A stretch of DNA of 64,000 nt from an uncultured Sphingorhabdus sp. (GCA_947492905.1 CANLOL010000001.1:2086578-2150577), one strand, 5' to 3'. Positions 25,275 to 34,245 are shown, numbered from the stretch's first letter. Made by a program: numbers and translations. Notes: a model not told the origin generated them from the sequence alone.

Positions 25275-26087
25275 TTAATTTTTTAGCTTCCATCCTGATT
25301 TCAGAAGAAAATAAGCCAATATCGCAACTATAATGTTCAGCCCTAATATTACCAATGCACCAAGGGTGATGTCCATATCTGCTTGACCAATAAAACCATA
25401 GCGGAAACCCGATATTATATAGAAAAACGGATTGGCGTGGCTGACAGATTGGAACAGAGGCGATAATCTTTCTACCGAATAAAATGTACCAGAAAGCAAT
25501 GACAAAGGCGCAATCACAAAATTTGTCACCGCCGCCGCATGGTCAAACTTCTCCGCCCAAATGGACGTCATAATCCCCAATAAAGCGATAAATATCGAAC
25601 CCATTAATCCAAAATAGATAATCGCCCAAGGATGCCTAACACTTACTTCTACATCTGGCCATAAAAACATAGCCAGCCAAACCGTTAATCCAACAAATGT
25701 AGCGCGGGTAACGGCCGCCCCTACCATAGCCAATAATGTTTCAAATGTGGACAATGGCGGCATCAAATAATCAACGATCGTGCCCTGTATTTTACCGACC
25801 AATAGAGCAAAGCTACTATTAGCAAATGCATTTTGAATCATACCCATGATTATCAATCCAGGCGCCAGAAAATTAGCGAATGGCTGTCCTAAAACCGTAT
25901 AATCACCGCGCCCTAGAGCAACAATGAATATCACCAAGAATAATAATGTAGTGATGGCGGGCGCCCAAATAGTTTGCAATTGCACCTTCATGAACCGGCG
26001 CACTTCTTTTAGGTAGAGCGTCTTTAACCCAACCCAGTTTACACGATTAATTTTTGTGGTGCCCAATTTTGGTTGAATTTGATTCAT
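25275..26087 (-). CDS. ABC-2 type transporter permease (YadH-like)
   Basis: A 270-residue inner-membrane permease with six predicted helices (around 45-62, 72-95, 118-140, 150-175, 182-205 and 238-262) and the ABC-2 signature region FAPLSLLSGTFYSVERL followed by ANPFFYIISGFRYGF. It resembles YadH-family permeases, which pair with a YadG-type ATPase for export. No ATPase gene is next to it, so the partner must be encoded elsewhere. It is divergent from gcrA, with 123 bp between them. The substrate is unknown. Confidence 0.85.
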   Translation of the reverse strand: MNQIQPKLGTTKINRVNWVGLKTLYLKEVRRFMKVQLQTIWAPAITTLLFLVIFIVALGRGDYTVLGQPFANFLAPGLIIMGMIQNAFANSSFALLVGKIQGTIVDYLMPPLSTFETLLAMVGAAVTRATFVGLTVWLAMFLWPDVEVSVRHPWAIIYFGLMGSIFIALLGIMTSIWAEKFDHAAAVTNFVIAPLSLLSGTFYSVERLSPLFQSVSHANPFFYIISGFRYGFIGQADMDITLGALVILGLNIIVAILAYFLLKSGWKLKN

Positions 26088-26210
26088 TTAATCCCTAAAT
26101 ACTAACTAACTAAACAGATGCACCCAATTATCCATTAACGGTCACGCCTGCAAGCCGCTTTTGAACAAAGTGTCATCTGAACCATATCCTATTTAATTTT
26201 TGGAGTTTTC

Positions 26211-26861
26211 ATGGCCTGGACAGACGAACGTATTGATCACCTAAAACAGCTTTGGGAAAAGGGTCTTACCGCTAGCCAAATAGCCGAGCAATTGGGCGGC
26301 GTTAGCCGTAATGCGGTAATTGGCAAAGCGCATCGATTGGGTCTAAAATCACGTCCCTCTCCTGTGAAATCAGGGGGTAAAAAAGCGGCCGCCAAAAAAA
26401 CAACCAAGCGAACCAAAGCAGCAGCACCATCGAAGGCTGAAACAGCAAAAGCAGCCAAGCCTGCTGCAAAAGCGGCTGCTAAGCCAAAACCAGCGGCACA
26501 GCAGCCTGCGGTTTCTGGTGATACCCCACAAGTCGTATCTATCGGACCGGGCGGCTTTTTACGCCAAGGCCCTGGCGATCAGCAAGCCCCTATTCCGCCA
26601 GCACCGCCGCGCCGACTCGTACCTGCTAAACCCAGCCCAGAGATGGCCGATAAAACCAGCTTGCTCGATCTAAATGACCGCGTTTGCCGCTGGCCCATCA
26701 ATCACCCAGGAGAAGCTGATTTTCATTTCTGCGGTGAACCTGTGAATGTTGGCTTTCCATATTGCGTGGAACATTGCGGACGCGCCTATCAAGCGCAATT
26801 GCCGCGCGGCGTAAGACGCCCTCCTCCGCCCATGCCATTTGGCGGCCCCAGAGTCAGATAA
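26211..26861 (+). CDS. gcrA: GcrA cell-cycle regulator
   Basis: A global cell-cycle transcription factor that, in Caulobacter, works with sigma-70 at promoters carrying CcrM-methylated GANTC sites. Residues 1-45 are the diagnostic helix-turn-helix MAWTDERIDHLKQLWEKGLT followed by QIAEQLGGVSRNAVIGKAHRLGL. A long Ala/Lys/Pro-rich linker (about 60-110) leads to a C-terminal domain with four cysteines (RVCRWPINHP, FHFCGEP, PYCVEHCGRAY) that suggest a metal site. At 216 residues it is longer than Caulobacter GcrA (173) because of the linker. A GGAG site precedes the ATG. A rho-independent terminator follows, so it is monocistronic. Confidence 0.96.
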   Translation: MAWTDERIDHLKQLWEKGLTASQIAEQLGGVSRNAVIGKAHRLGLKSRPSPVKSGGKKAAAKKTTKRTKAAAPSKAETAKAAKPAAKAAAKPKPAAQQPAVSGDTPQVVSIGPGGFLRQGPGDQQAPIPPAPPRRLVPAKPSPEMADKTSLLDLNDRVCRWPINHPGEADFHFCGEPVNVGFPYCVEHCGRAYQAQLPRGVRRPPPPMPFGGPRVR

Positions 26862-26895
26862 ACCAGAGTTAGATAAAACCTGAGTCAGATAAAAT
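26851..26895 (+). repeat. Three tandem 15-bp repeats at the gcrA 3' end
   Basis: GAGTCAGATAAAC (26851), GAGTTAGATAAAACC (26866) and GAGTCAGATAAAAT (26882) are successive near-copies with a period of 15-16 bp. The gcrA stop codon TAA lies in the first. Copies 1 and 3 contain GAGTC, a GANTC site; copy 2 has lost it. Probably a local duplication. Confidence 0.7.
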
Positions 26896-26901
26896 ATTAG
26901 G

Positions 26902-26939
26902 CAAAGTGGCTTGAAAATCGAGCTGCTTTGTTATTTTTT
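26902..26939 (+). terminator. Rho-independent terminator of gcrA
   Basis: CAAAGTGGCT pairs with AGCTGCTTTG (10 bp with two wobble pairs) around a 9-nt loop, followed by TTATTTTTTG. The position 40 bp past the gcrA stop and the T-run make it a convincing terminator. Confidence 0.8.
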
Positions 26940-26967
26940 GTAAGATTGGGCTTTTGGCGCCAATTAG

Positions 26968-26976
26968 TTATCCACA
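26968..26976 (+). promoter_or_regulatory. DnaA-box match upstream of parE
   Basis: TTATCCACA matches the DnaA consensus TTATNCACA exactly. It is 42 bp upstream of the parE ATG, with a GAATC (GANTC) site at 26981-26985. No further boxes cluster here, so it is not an origin. DnaA-linked control of parE is inference. Confidence 0.4.
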
Positions 26977-27017
26977 AATTGAATCTTATGTTGCAACCAA
27001 GAGTTTAGCCGCTCTAT

Positions 27018-29015
27018 ATGCTTATTATGAGTAATGATCTTTTTGGCGATGGTGAGAGCAGCGCCTCTGGTAAAAATGAATATGATGCATCCTCGATTGA
27101 GGTGCTTGAAGGATTAGAACCTGTTCGCAGACGTCCGGGTATGTATATAGGCGGCATTGACGAGCGGGCCTTGCATCATCTGGCCTCCGAAGTCTTAGAC
27201 AATAGTATGGATGAAGCGGTAGCAGGTCATGCAAGCCGTATTGAGGTTCATTTGGGTACGGATAATTGGTTGACCATAACCGATAATGGTCGCGGTATTC
27301 CCATTGATCCACATCCCAAATTTCCCGATAAATCTGCGCTGGAAGTCATTTTAACCACGCTGCATTCGGGTGGTAAATTCTCCGATAAAGCTTATGCTAC
27401 ATCGGGCGGCTTGCATGGTGTTGGTGTATCGGTTGTGAATGCCCTATCAACGCAAACCATTGTTGAAGTCGCCAGAAACAAGCAATTATACAAACAAGTT
27501 TTTGAGCGCGGTAAAGCTATATCTCCCATTGAAGAATTGGGGCCAGTGGCCAATCGGCGCGGTACTTCGATTAAATTTCGGCCCGATCCAGAAATATTTG
27601 GCGACAGCGCGAAATTAAAAGCCTCGCGCTTGTTCAAACTCGCGCGCTCCAAAGCCTATTTATATGCAGGTGTTGAAATTCGTTGGAACTGCGATGAATC
27701 GCTTGCTGATGATGACACACCAGCAGAAGCCGTTTTCCAATTCCCCGGTGGTTTATCCGATCATTTGAGCGAACAATTAAAGGGCCGCGAATGCGCTACA
27801 GCAGAATTTTTCTCTGGCTCTCAAGACTTTCCAGACGGTGAAGGCCGCGTCGAGTGGGCAATAAGTTGGCCGATTTGGTCTGATGGCAGCTATAGCTGGT
27901 ATTGTAATACTATTCCAACTCCTGCTGGCGGCACCCATGAACAAGGATTGCGCCTAGGCCTAACAAAAGCATTTCGCGCTTTTGGCGAATTGGTGAGCAA
28001 TAAAAAAGCCGCGCAAATTACCGCTGATGATATTTTCAATGGTTGCGAATTAATGCTCTCTGTATTCATTCGCGATCCACAATTTCAAAGCCAAACCAAA
28101 GATAGGCTAACATCGGCCAATGCCACAAAATTGGTGGAAAATGCAGTGCGCGATCATTTTGATCATTTCCTCACTGATAATGTAGAGCGCGGTAAAGCAT
28201 TGCTTGGTTTTGTAATGGAAAAGCTCGAAGAGCGTTTGCGCCGAAAAGCCGAACGTGAAGTAAAGCGCAAAACTGCTACTTCTGCGCGCAAATTACGCTT
28301 GCCAGGTAAGCTAACGGATTGCTCTTCCGATGATCCATCGGGCAGCGAGATATTCATCGTTGAGGGCGATAGTGCTGGCGGCAGCGCTAAACAAGCACGG
28401 AACCGTAAAACCCAAGCTATTTTGCCGATACGCGGAAAAATATTGAATGTTGCCTCGGCCAATAAGGCCAAAATCATGGCCAATAGCGAAATAGCCGATT
28501 TGAAATTGGCTTTAGGGTGCGGCACAGGCAAAGAATGTGATCCATCGCAATTGCGCTATGACCGTATCATCATCATGACCGATGCGGATGTTGATGGAGC
28601 GCATATTGCTACATTGCTCATGACATTCTTTTTTCAAGAAATGCCGCAAGTGGTGCGCGAGGGACATTTATTCTTAGCAAAACCGCCGCTCTATAAGCTG
28701 ACATCGGGCAGCAAAAGCATTTATGCTACCGATGATGCCCATCGTGCGGAGATTGAAGCCAAAGAGTTTAAAGGCAAAAAAGTTGATGTTGGCCGCTTCA
28801 AAGGCTTGGGTGAGATGAATCCCAATCAGCTCAAAGAAACCACAATGGACCCTAAGTCGCGTTCGCTCATTCGTATTACCCTACCCCATGAATATGAAAA
28901 TCGCGCAAGCGTCATTGATTTGGTGGATCGGTTGATGGGCAAAAATCCTGAGCAGCGTTTTCTATTCATTCAGCAAAATGCTACTATGCTAGATGATGAA
29001 GCCATTGATGCATAA
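27018..29015 (+). CDS. parE: DNA topoisomerase IV subunit B
   Basis: The ATPase subunit of topoisomerase IV, which unlinks daughter chromosomes. It is 665 residues, the usual size. The GHKL ATPase site shows VLEGLEPVRRRPGMYIGG, EVLDNSMDEA, TITDNGRGIPI and ATSGGLHGVGVSVVNALS. The TOPRIM domain shows IVEGDSAGGSAKQARNR, LPIRGKILNV and the metal-binding IIIMTDADVDGAHI. The C-terminus has VGRFKGLGEMNPNQLKETTM. The residue after GEMNP and the short C-terminal region fit ParE better than GyrB. A second ATG (27027) three codons in is also possible; no strong ribosome binding site is seen before either. The promoter region carries a DnaA-box match and a GANTC site. Confidence 0.95.
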   Translation: MLIMSNDLFGDGESSASGKNEYDASSIEVLEGLEPVRRRPGMYIGGIDERALHHLASEVLDNSMDEAVAGHASRIEVHLGTDNWLTITDNGRGIPIDPHPKFPDKSALEVILTTLHSGGKFSDKAYATSGGLHGVGVSVVNALSTQTIVEVARNKQLYKQVFERGKAISPIEELGPVANRRGTSIKFRPDPEIFGDSAKLKASRLFKLARSKAYLYAGVEIRWNCDESLADDDTPAEAVFQFPGGLSDHLSEQLKGRECATAEFFSGSQDFPDGEGRVEWAISWPIWSDGSYSWYCNTIPTPAGGTHEQGLRLGLTKAFRAFGELVSNKKAAQITADDIFNGCELMLSVFIRDPQFQSQTKDRLTSANATKLVENAVRDHFDHFLTDNVERGKALLGFVMEKLEERLRRKAEREVKRKTATSARKLRLPGKLTDCSSDDPSGSEIFIVEGDSAGGSAKQARNRKTQAILPIRGKILNVASANKAKIMANSEIADLKLALGCGTGKECDPSQLRYDRIIIMTDADVDGAHIATLLMTFFFQEMPQVVREGHLFLAKPPLYKLTSGSKSIYATDDAHRAEIEAKEFKGKKVDVGRFKGLGEMNPNQLKETTMDPKSRSLIRITLPHEYENRASVIDLVDRLMGKNPEQRFLFIQQNATMLDDEAIDA

Positions 29016-29029
29016 CAATAGGATCTAAA

Positions 29030-30349
29030 ATGTTTGTAGCACGAAAATTCATGGCCTTAGGATTGTATCTATCCTTAGGTTTTACGGCCATTATCGGGAC
29101 ATCAGCCTCTGTGATGGCGCAAAGTGTATCGCAAGAATTTCAGCAACGTGCCAATCAATTGATCCCGCTATTCAATAGCCAAATTGCCTATAATGATTAT
29201 TTTGCACCGAATTTTCTGGAAGCTGTTCCAACCCGTCAATTGGACCAAATAATCACAGGTGCGAATGCGCAATATGGTAAAGCAATATCGATACGCTCTA
29301 TCGTAGCCAATGATCCTCATGCCGGCATAATCAAGCTCAACTTTGAAAAGGCGACAGCGACCATTCAAATGGTAATAAACCCAAATGCGCCCTTTCTTGT
29401 CTCATTATTATTGTTGCAAGGTTTTGAAGTAGCTGGTGATAATTATAGCGATATTGAACAGGAAATATCAGCGCTGCCGGGAAAGGCTGGCTTTGCCATT
29501 CACCTGTTAAGCAATAGGCAAGCGCCCACTATGATAAAGCAATATAGAGGCGCAGATCAATTTGCCATTGGTTCAACCTTTAAGCTCTATATTTTGGCGG
29601 AATTAGCAGCACAAATAGAGCGCGGCCGATTGAAATGGAGCGACATAGCACCACTAGCTCCAAAATCATCAACATTGGGCGGTACAGAGAAATGGCCAGA
29701 GGGAAGTCCTTTATCATTGCAGAGCCTTGCTACTTTGATGATTTCAGTGAGCGATAATAATGCAACCGATGCGCTGATTGCATTTTTGGGGCGGCGCAAT
29801 ATCGAAGCACGCGTCCGCCAAATTGGACATGATGATATTAATAGAATTACGCCATTCTTATCAACGGCAGAAGCATTTTCATTCAAAATGAAAGCCAATG
29901 ATAAATTGCGAAATGATTTTTTAAGAGCCAGTGAAAAAGAGCAGCAAAAAATAATAGCGCGCAATAAAAATAGATTATCAATCGATAATTATGATGCGCG
30001 CGAATTTGCCAACGGGCCTTTATACATTGAAGACATAGAATGGTACGCAACCTCGACAGATATATCACGCGTACTCGACAATTTGCGACAATCTCGCGAT
30101 CCTATTATCAAAAATATTCTCTCCTTAAACAGCGGTATTGGAGCAAATGATGCGCGCAGATGGAATTATTTGGGGTATAAAGGCGGCTCTGAACCGGGCG
30201 TTATTTCGATGAGTTTCATGGTTCAATCACGGCAAGGTATTTGGTATAGCGTTAGCGGAAGCTGGAACAATCCTGACAAAGAAGTCAATAGGAATCAATG
30301 GGTTGCTATCATGACACGGATATTGAATATATTAGCGCAAAGCGCTTAA
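29030..30349 (+). CDS. Secreted serine hydrolase of the beta-lactamase class A fold
   Basis: 439 residues. A signal peptide ends near SVMAQS (residue 32). Residues about 33-150 form an N-terminal domain with weak similarity to NTF2-like leader domains of LpqF-type proteins. The penicillin-recognising domain then shows S-x-x-K at Ser182-Lys185 (AIGSTFKLYILAEL), SDN at 241-243 (SVSDNNATDAL) and a KGG triad element in YKGGSEPGVIS. All three motifs of class A beta-lactamases are therefore present, although family members of this length are often carboxypeptidase- or esterase-like hydrolases rather than resistance enzymes. It starts 14 bases after parE and is probably cotranscribed. Its end overlaps the convergent GNAT gene by four bases. 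Confidence 0.85.
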   Translation: MFVARKFMALGLYLSLGFTAIIGTSASVMAQSVSQEFQQRANQLIPLFNSQIAYNDYFAPNFLEAVPTRQLDQIITGANAQYGKAISIRSIVANDPHAGIIKLNFEKATATIQMVINPNAPFLVSLLLLQGFEVAGDNYSDIEQEISALPGKAGFAIHLLSNRQAPTMIKQYRGADQFAIGSTFKLYILAELAAQIERGRLKWSDIAPLAPKSSTLGGTEKWPEGSPLSLQSLATLMISVSDNNATDALIAFLGRRNIEARVRQIGHDDINRITPFLSTAEAFSFKMKANDKLRNDFLRASEKEQQKIIARNKNRLSIDNYDAREFANGPLYIEDIEWYATSTDISRVLDNLRQSRDPIIKNILSLNSGIGANDARRWNYLGYKGGSEPGVISMSFMVQSRQGIWYSVSGSWNNPDKEVNRNQWVAIMTRILNILAQSA

Positions 30350-30873
30350 CCCCGCTTATAATCATCCTTTAACAAGCCCCATAAAATGCTGTCGCGCACG
30401 CCCAAATGCGTCTCCCATTCGCTGCGTAAATAGCCCTCTTTCTCAAAGCCCATATCTATCAATAGCTTATTCGATGATTCATTATCAGGATCCGTATCGG
30501 CAATAATTTTGCGCAATCCCAAATCATCAAAACCATGGTCAATAACGCGCGTTACGGCCTCTCGTGCGATACCTTTGCCCCAATGGCTACGGCGCAATAT
30601 ATATCCGATTTCATTGAGTTTTTCACGGCGATTAATGAATACAACCCATCCCAGAGCCTCATCATCATCCATGGTAATGGCCCATGTCATATAACGCTCA
30701 GGATCGGCATTTATGGCCACATAATCGGCCGTTTCTTGATATTCCTTATGCGGGGCGCTCGACCACCATGTCATCAATTCCTTATCCGACATAGCAATAT
30801 GCATTACGGGTGCATCATCGGCGCGTAAAGGCCGCATAACTAGGCGCTCTGAACGAAGAGTAGCAAAACTCAT
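30346..30873 (-). CDS. GNAT family N-acetyltransferase (RimJ/RimL type)
   Basis: 175 residues, the full GNAT fold. It opens TLRSERLVMRPLRADDAPVMH, as in RimJ/RimL-type protein or amino-acid acetyltransferases. The acetyl-CoA-binding motif is IGYILRRSHWGKGIAREAVTRVIDHGF, with RxxWGKG in place of the canonical QxxGxG/A (residues about 100-128). NESSNKLLIDMGFEKEGYLRS closes the domain. The start overlaps the end of the LysR gene by four bases (ATGA), so it is the last gene of a coupled set. The substrate is unknown. Confidence 0.9.
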   Translation of the reverse strand: MSFATLRSERLVMRPLRADDAPVMHIAMSDKELMTWWSSAPHKEYQETADYVAINADPERYMTWAITMDDDEALGWVVFINRREKLNEIGYILRRSHWGKGIAREAVTRVIDHGFDDLGLRKIIADTDPDNESSNKLLIDMGFEKEGYLRSEWETHLGVRDSILWGLLKDDYKRG

Positions 30874-31661
30874 TGCAGAGCTTCTACAAGGTTTTTAACT
30901 TTCTGCTGCCGCCATTGCGGTAATGGCGCAATCAACCAATAGGATTTTTCATCCATATTATCACGGCTATCCATTTGCACAACTCGGCCAGATTTTAAGT
31001 CACCTTCTACTAACATTTCAGGGACATAGGCTCGGCCTAATCCATTCGCTACTGCATCTATAGCAAGCCCTGCATCACCAACGCGCAAGTCCGTTTTTTT
31101 ATCAGCTTCACCGCATCCCGGCCAGTAAATCAGCGCATCATTATCATCATCAGGGTGCGCTATTAATAGACTTTTATTGCTTCCTAATTTTACGCCTTCA
31201 TGCTCTGCGCTATTGTCGGTATACCTTATCGCAGCATCCAGATTAGCTTCGGTAAAATCTAAACCTTCATCAGCATTGATAATATTGAACCGAATATCAG
31301 GATTATTGCGGGCAAATTGTGATAATTTCGCGGTTAGCCATTTCGCAATTACATCCCGTGGTGCAGCTATAGTGAGGCTATTGGATGAATGGCCCGATTG
31401 CATTGCACGAACCGATTCCTCTAAATTCAGAAAAGCTGAACGAAGCGATTCCAAACCTGCTTCAGCCTCGCTAGTAAGCTCTAATCCTTTGGGAGTACGG
31501 CGGAATAAAACCACCCCTAACATATCTTCTAATGCTCGGATTTGCTGCCCCACAGCAGCAGGCGTAACAGCCAATTCATCTGCGGCATTGGTGAAACTTA
31601 AATGCCGAGCAGCAGCATCAAAGACACGCATTCCGTTCAGAGGAAGGTGCGATCTTTTCAT
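30870..31661 (-). CDS. LysR family regulator, GcvA-like, short effector domain
   Basis: A 263-residue transcription factor. The N-terminal winged helix-turn-helix is of the GcvA subgroup: LNGMRVFDAAARHLSFTNAA, ELAVTPAAVGQQIRALED and LFRRTPKGLELTSEAEA (residues 8-75). The effector-binding domain is recognisable (LTIAAPRDVIAKWL, RFNIINADEG, DAAIRYTD, VANGLGRAYVPEMLVEGDL), but GcvA-like proteins are usually about 300 residues, so roughly 35 residues are missing in the middle. It overlaps apaG upstream and the GNAT gene downstream by four bases each. An embedded regulator of this kind often controls its own operon, but the target is unknown. Confidence 0.88.
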   Translation of the reverse strand: MKRSHLPLNGMRVFDAAARHLSFTNAADELAVTPAAVGQQIRALEDMLGVVLFRRTPKGLELTSEAEAGLESLRSAFLNLEESVRAMQSGHSSNSLTIAAPRDVIAKWLTAKLSQFARNNPDIRFNIINADEGLDFTEANLDAAIRYTDNSAEHEGVKLGSNKSLLIAHPDDDNDALIYWPGCGEADKKTDLRVGDAGLAIDAVANGLGRAYVPEMLVEGDLKSGRVVQMDSRDNMDEKSYWLIAPLPQWRQQKVKNLVEALQ

Positions 31662-32062
31662 CGTGCCGTCGCAGGGGCAATAAGAGAAAAACGCGGAATG
31701 ATGGCCAAAAATGATTGGTTATCGCCATAGGCCATTAGATAATGGCCCTCCATTTGACCTTGCGGCGTGGGCAGCGGACAACCTGAAACATAATCATGGG
31801 CTTCACCAGGTTTTAATATAGGCTGCTCACCAACAACGCCATCGCCATCGACATGATGCACATTACCGCGCCCATCGGTGATTTTCCAATGACGCGATAC
31901 CAATTGAACGACTTTATCAGATTCATTTTCTATGCGGATATGATATGACCAAAACCAACGGCCTTGATCAATTTGCGATTGTTCCGGTAGGAAGTTTGGA
32001 GAAACACGAATGACAACACCATCAGTGGTTGCCTCGTTCGCGAAAAATGCACCTATCTTCAT
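31658..32062 (-). CDS. apaG: ApaG protein
   Basis: 134 residues, one immunoglobulin-like ApaG/DUF525 domain. Characteristic stretches are GVVIRVSPNFLPEQSQ, RWFWSYHIRIENES, VQLVSRHWKITDGRG, VHHVDGDGVVGEQPILKPG and PQGQMEGHYLMAY. The family was linked to cobalt and magnesium resistance in Salmonella; its biochemical role is not settled. In many alphaproteobacteria apaG lies directly after metZ, as here, with an ATGA overlap between metZ and apaG. Cytoplasmic. Confidence 0.95.
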   Translation of the reverse strand: MKIGAFFANEATTDGVVIRVSPNFLPEQSQIDQGRWFWSYHIRIENESDKVVQLVSRHWKITDGRGNVHHVDGDGVVGEQPILKPGEAHDYVSGCPLPTPQGQMEGHYLMAYGDNQSFLAIIPRFSLIAPATAR

Positions 32063-33267
32063 AATCCAACTGCTCGCAATGCCCCATCAAGATCATCGAT
32101 TATATCAAGCGGATCTTCTAAGCCAACATTAATTCTCAGCATATCCTCTGTAATGCCGACTTCTAATCGTGCTTCCTCGCCCATACCGTAGTGGGTCGTA
32201 GAGGATGGGTGCGTCATTAAGCTTTTGGAATCGCCTATATTATTACAAATATCAATTATATTAAGCGCATTGAGCATGCCATGAGCACGCTCGCGACCAC
32301 CGCCAAGATAAATTGAGAAAATAGGCCCTGCAGCCTCCATTTGCTGCATCGCTAATTGATGCTGCGGGTGTGATTCTAGTCCGGGATAGGATACGCGCTC
32401 TATGCGGCTTTCCAAAAATTGCGCAACTTGAAGCGCATTTTCGCTTTGTTTCTTGATACGCAAATCTAATGTTTCTAGGCCCTTTAACACGACCCACGCA
32501 TTAAAAGCCGATAGAGTAGGCCCTGTATTGCGATGGAAAGGCAGCAATATATCATTGATAAATGCTTCACTTGCGCAAATAGCACCCGCCAAAACACGCC
32601 CTTGGCCATCCATCATCTTTGTTGCGCTATAGGCAACAACATCAGCCCCCATAGCAATAGGTTTTTGCAGAGCCGCAGTTGCAAAAGCATTGTCAACTAC
32701 GCTGGTAATACCGCGCTCCCTCGCCATATCGCAGACAGCGCGAACATCAATAATATCCATTGTCGGATTAGCTGGCGTTTCAAAGAAATATACTTTGGTA
32801 TTGGGCTTGCTAGCCTGTGCCCAAGCATCAATGTCCCGCCCGTCAATAACGGTGGTTTCTATGCCAAATTTTGGAAGCAATGTATCGGTTAACCAGCGGC
32901 AAGAGCCAAATAATGCGCGGCTAGCGACCACATGGTCACCCGCCTGTAATTGGCATAATAATGCTGCTGTCATCGCCGCCATCCCGCTGGCCGTAGCCCT
33001 GCAAGCTTCTGCACCATCGAGCAAAGCAATTCGTTCTTCGAGCATTTGCACGGTTGGGTTTTGTAGGCGGCTATAGGTCATGCCATCTTGTTCGCCCATG
33101 AAACGCGCAGCGGCGTCTTCGGCACAATCATAGCTATAGCCAGAGGTTAGAAATAAAGCCTCAGAAGTCTCACCAAATTCGGTTCTATATGTACCGCCGC
33201 GTATAGCTTGCGTCGCTGGGCGCCACTTATCCGTTATATTCTTATCTTGGCCGCTTTTCTTTTTCAT
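32059..33267 (-). CDS. metZ: O-succinylhomoserine sulfhydrylase
   Basis: A PLP enzyme that makes homocysteine from an acylated homoserine and sulfide in methionine synthesis. It is 402 residues, the typical Cys/Met-metabolism length. Seen are LFLTSGYSYDCAEDAAARF, TYSRLQNPTVQMLEERIALL, ATASGMAAMTAALL, the PLP Asp region VVDNAFATAALQKP and the Schiff-base lysine in VVAYSATKMMDGQGRVLAG. The GYSYDCAEDA opening and the MetZ-ApaG neighbourhood favour O-succinylhomoserine sulfhydrylase over cystathionine gamma-synthase. It is seven bases downstream of the dehydratase gene and coupled to apaG. Confidence 0.93.
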   Translation of the reverse strand: MKKKSGQDKNITDKWRPATQAIRGGTYRTEFGETSEALFLTSGYSYDCAEDAAARFMGEQDGMTYSRLQNPTVQMLEERIALLDGAEACRATASGMAAMTAALLCQLQAGDHVVASRALFGSCRWLTDTLLPKFGIETTVIDGRDIDAWAQASKPNTKVYFFETPANPTMDIIDVRAVCDMARERGITSVVDNAFATAALQKPIAMGADVVAYSATKMMDGQGRVLAGAICASEAFINDILLPFHRNTGPTLSAFNAWVVLKGLETLDLRIKKQSENALQVAQFLESRIERVSYPGLESHPQHQLAMQQMEAAGPIFSIYLGGGRERAHGMLNALNIIDICNNIGDSKSLMTHPSSTTHYGMGEEARLEVGITEDMLRINVGLEDPLDIIDDLDGALRAVGL

Positions 33268-33274
33268 AATCTTC

Positions 33275-34237
33275 CTAGGGCATGTTTCCAGCTAATATAG
33301 ACGCTGCATCATCTAGGTCCATATTACCGCCAGTTAAAATTAAACCAACTGATTTTCCTTGCATGGCCTCTTTTTCTTGAATCAGAGCCGCCAAAGGCAA
33401 AGCTGCTGCACCTTCTGTCATATTATGCGTATCTTGCCAATAAATCCGCACCGCTTCTGCAATGGATTCTTCTTCGATTTCAATAATGCGATCAGCGCCT
33501 TTGCTATAATATTCAAAAGCTTCAAAATGCGGTATTCTTACGGCGCAACCATCGGCAAATGTATTGGCAGTATCGGTTTCCATTACCTTGCCATTATCAA
33601 ATGATAATTTAGCAGCATTTGCATTTTTCGCGACAACACCGATTATTTTCGTAGATAGGCCGAGCGCATCACGAGCAGCAATACATCCGCATATGCCCGA
33701 ACCCATACCGATAGGAACATATAAGCAATCTAGATTTTTCACATGATCGAATAATTCCAAAGCATAAGTCGCCACGCCGCGTATTAATTCGGGATGCCAC
33801 GAAGGCACCATATAGAGATTCTTAGCTTGCCCTAAATATTCAGCATGGGCCTTTGCCGCATCAAAATCCTTGCCATATATAATGAGCTCAGCGCCTAATG
33901 CTTCTATGGCAGCATTTTTTTCGGCTGCATTTCCCTCTGGTACAACAATGATAACCTTAAGGCCTCGCGCAACGGCTGCCCTAGCTTGTGATTGCCCATG
34001 ATTGCCGCGTGTGGCCGTGATAATGCCGCGGCACATGGGCTTTTCTCTTAACAACCAATCTATATATGTAATCCCGCCTCTAATCTTAAACGCACCAAGA
34101 GGGGTGTGGTTTTCATGCTTCACCCAAATATTACAGCCCAAACGATTTGACAATAACGGCCATTGGATTTGAGAAGTTGCGGACATATCTCTGTAGATAC
34201 GAGCCGCAGCAAATCTAATTTCTTTCTCAGAAAACAT
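33275..34237 (-). CDS. Threonine/serine dehydratase-like PLP enzyme
   Basis: A 320-residue fold-type II PLP enzyme of the threonine dehydratase/serine racemase group, lacking the regulatory ACT domain of biosynthetic IlvA. The PLP lysine is in HENHTPLGAFKIRGG (about residue 52). The phosphate-binding glycine loop corresponds to VPIGMGSGICG, and the ring-nitrogen region to VGLILTGGNMD. TRGNHGQSQARAA is the substrate-binding loop. Likely products are 2-oxobutyrate from threonine or pyruvate from serine. It sits between leuB (8 bp gap) and metZ (7 bp gap), so a role in amino-acid supply for isoleucine or methionine metabolism is plausible. The exact substrate cannot be read from sequence. Confidence 0.88.
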   Translation of the reverse strand: MFSEKEIRFAAARIYRDMSATSQIQWPLLSNRLGCNIWVKHENHTPLGAFKIRGGITYIDWLLREKPMCRGIITATRGNHGQSQARAAVARGLKVIIVVPEGNAAEKNAAIEALGAELIIYGKDFDAAKAHAEYLGQAKNLYMVPSWHPELIRGVATYALELFDHVKNLDCLYVPIGMGSGICGCIAARDALGLSTKIIGVVAKNANAAKLSFDNGKVMETDTANTFADGCAVRIPHFEAFEYYSKGADRIIEIEEESIAEAVRIYWQDTHNMTEGAAALPLAALIQEKEAMQGKSVGLILTGGNMDLDDAASILAGNMP

Positions 34238-34245
34238 AATGTTAA

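Noticed and set aside
26968-26976. A replication origin near the DnaA box
   Set aside because: Only one box is present, with no clustered boxes or dnaA/hemE-type origin neighbours.
29030-30349. Antibiotic-resistance class A beta-lactamase
   Set aside because: The SxxK, SDN and KGG motifs are present, but length and N-terminal domain fit other serine hydrolases, and there is no mobile-element context.
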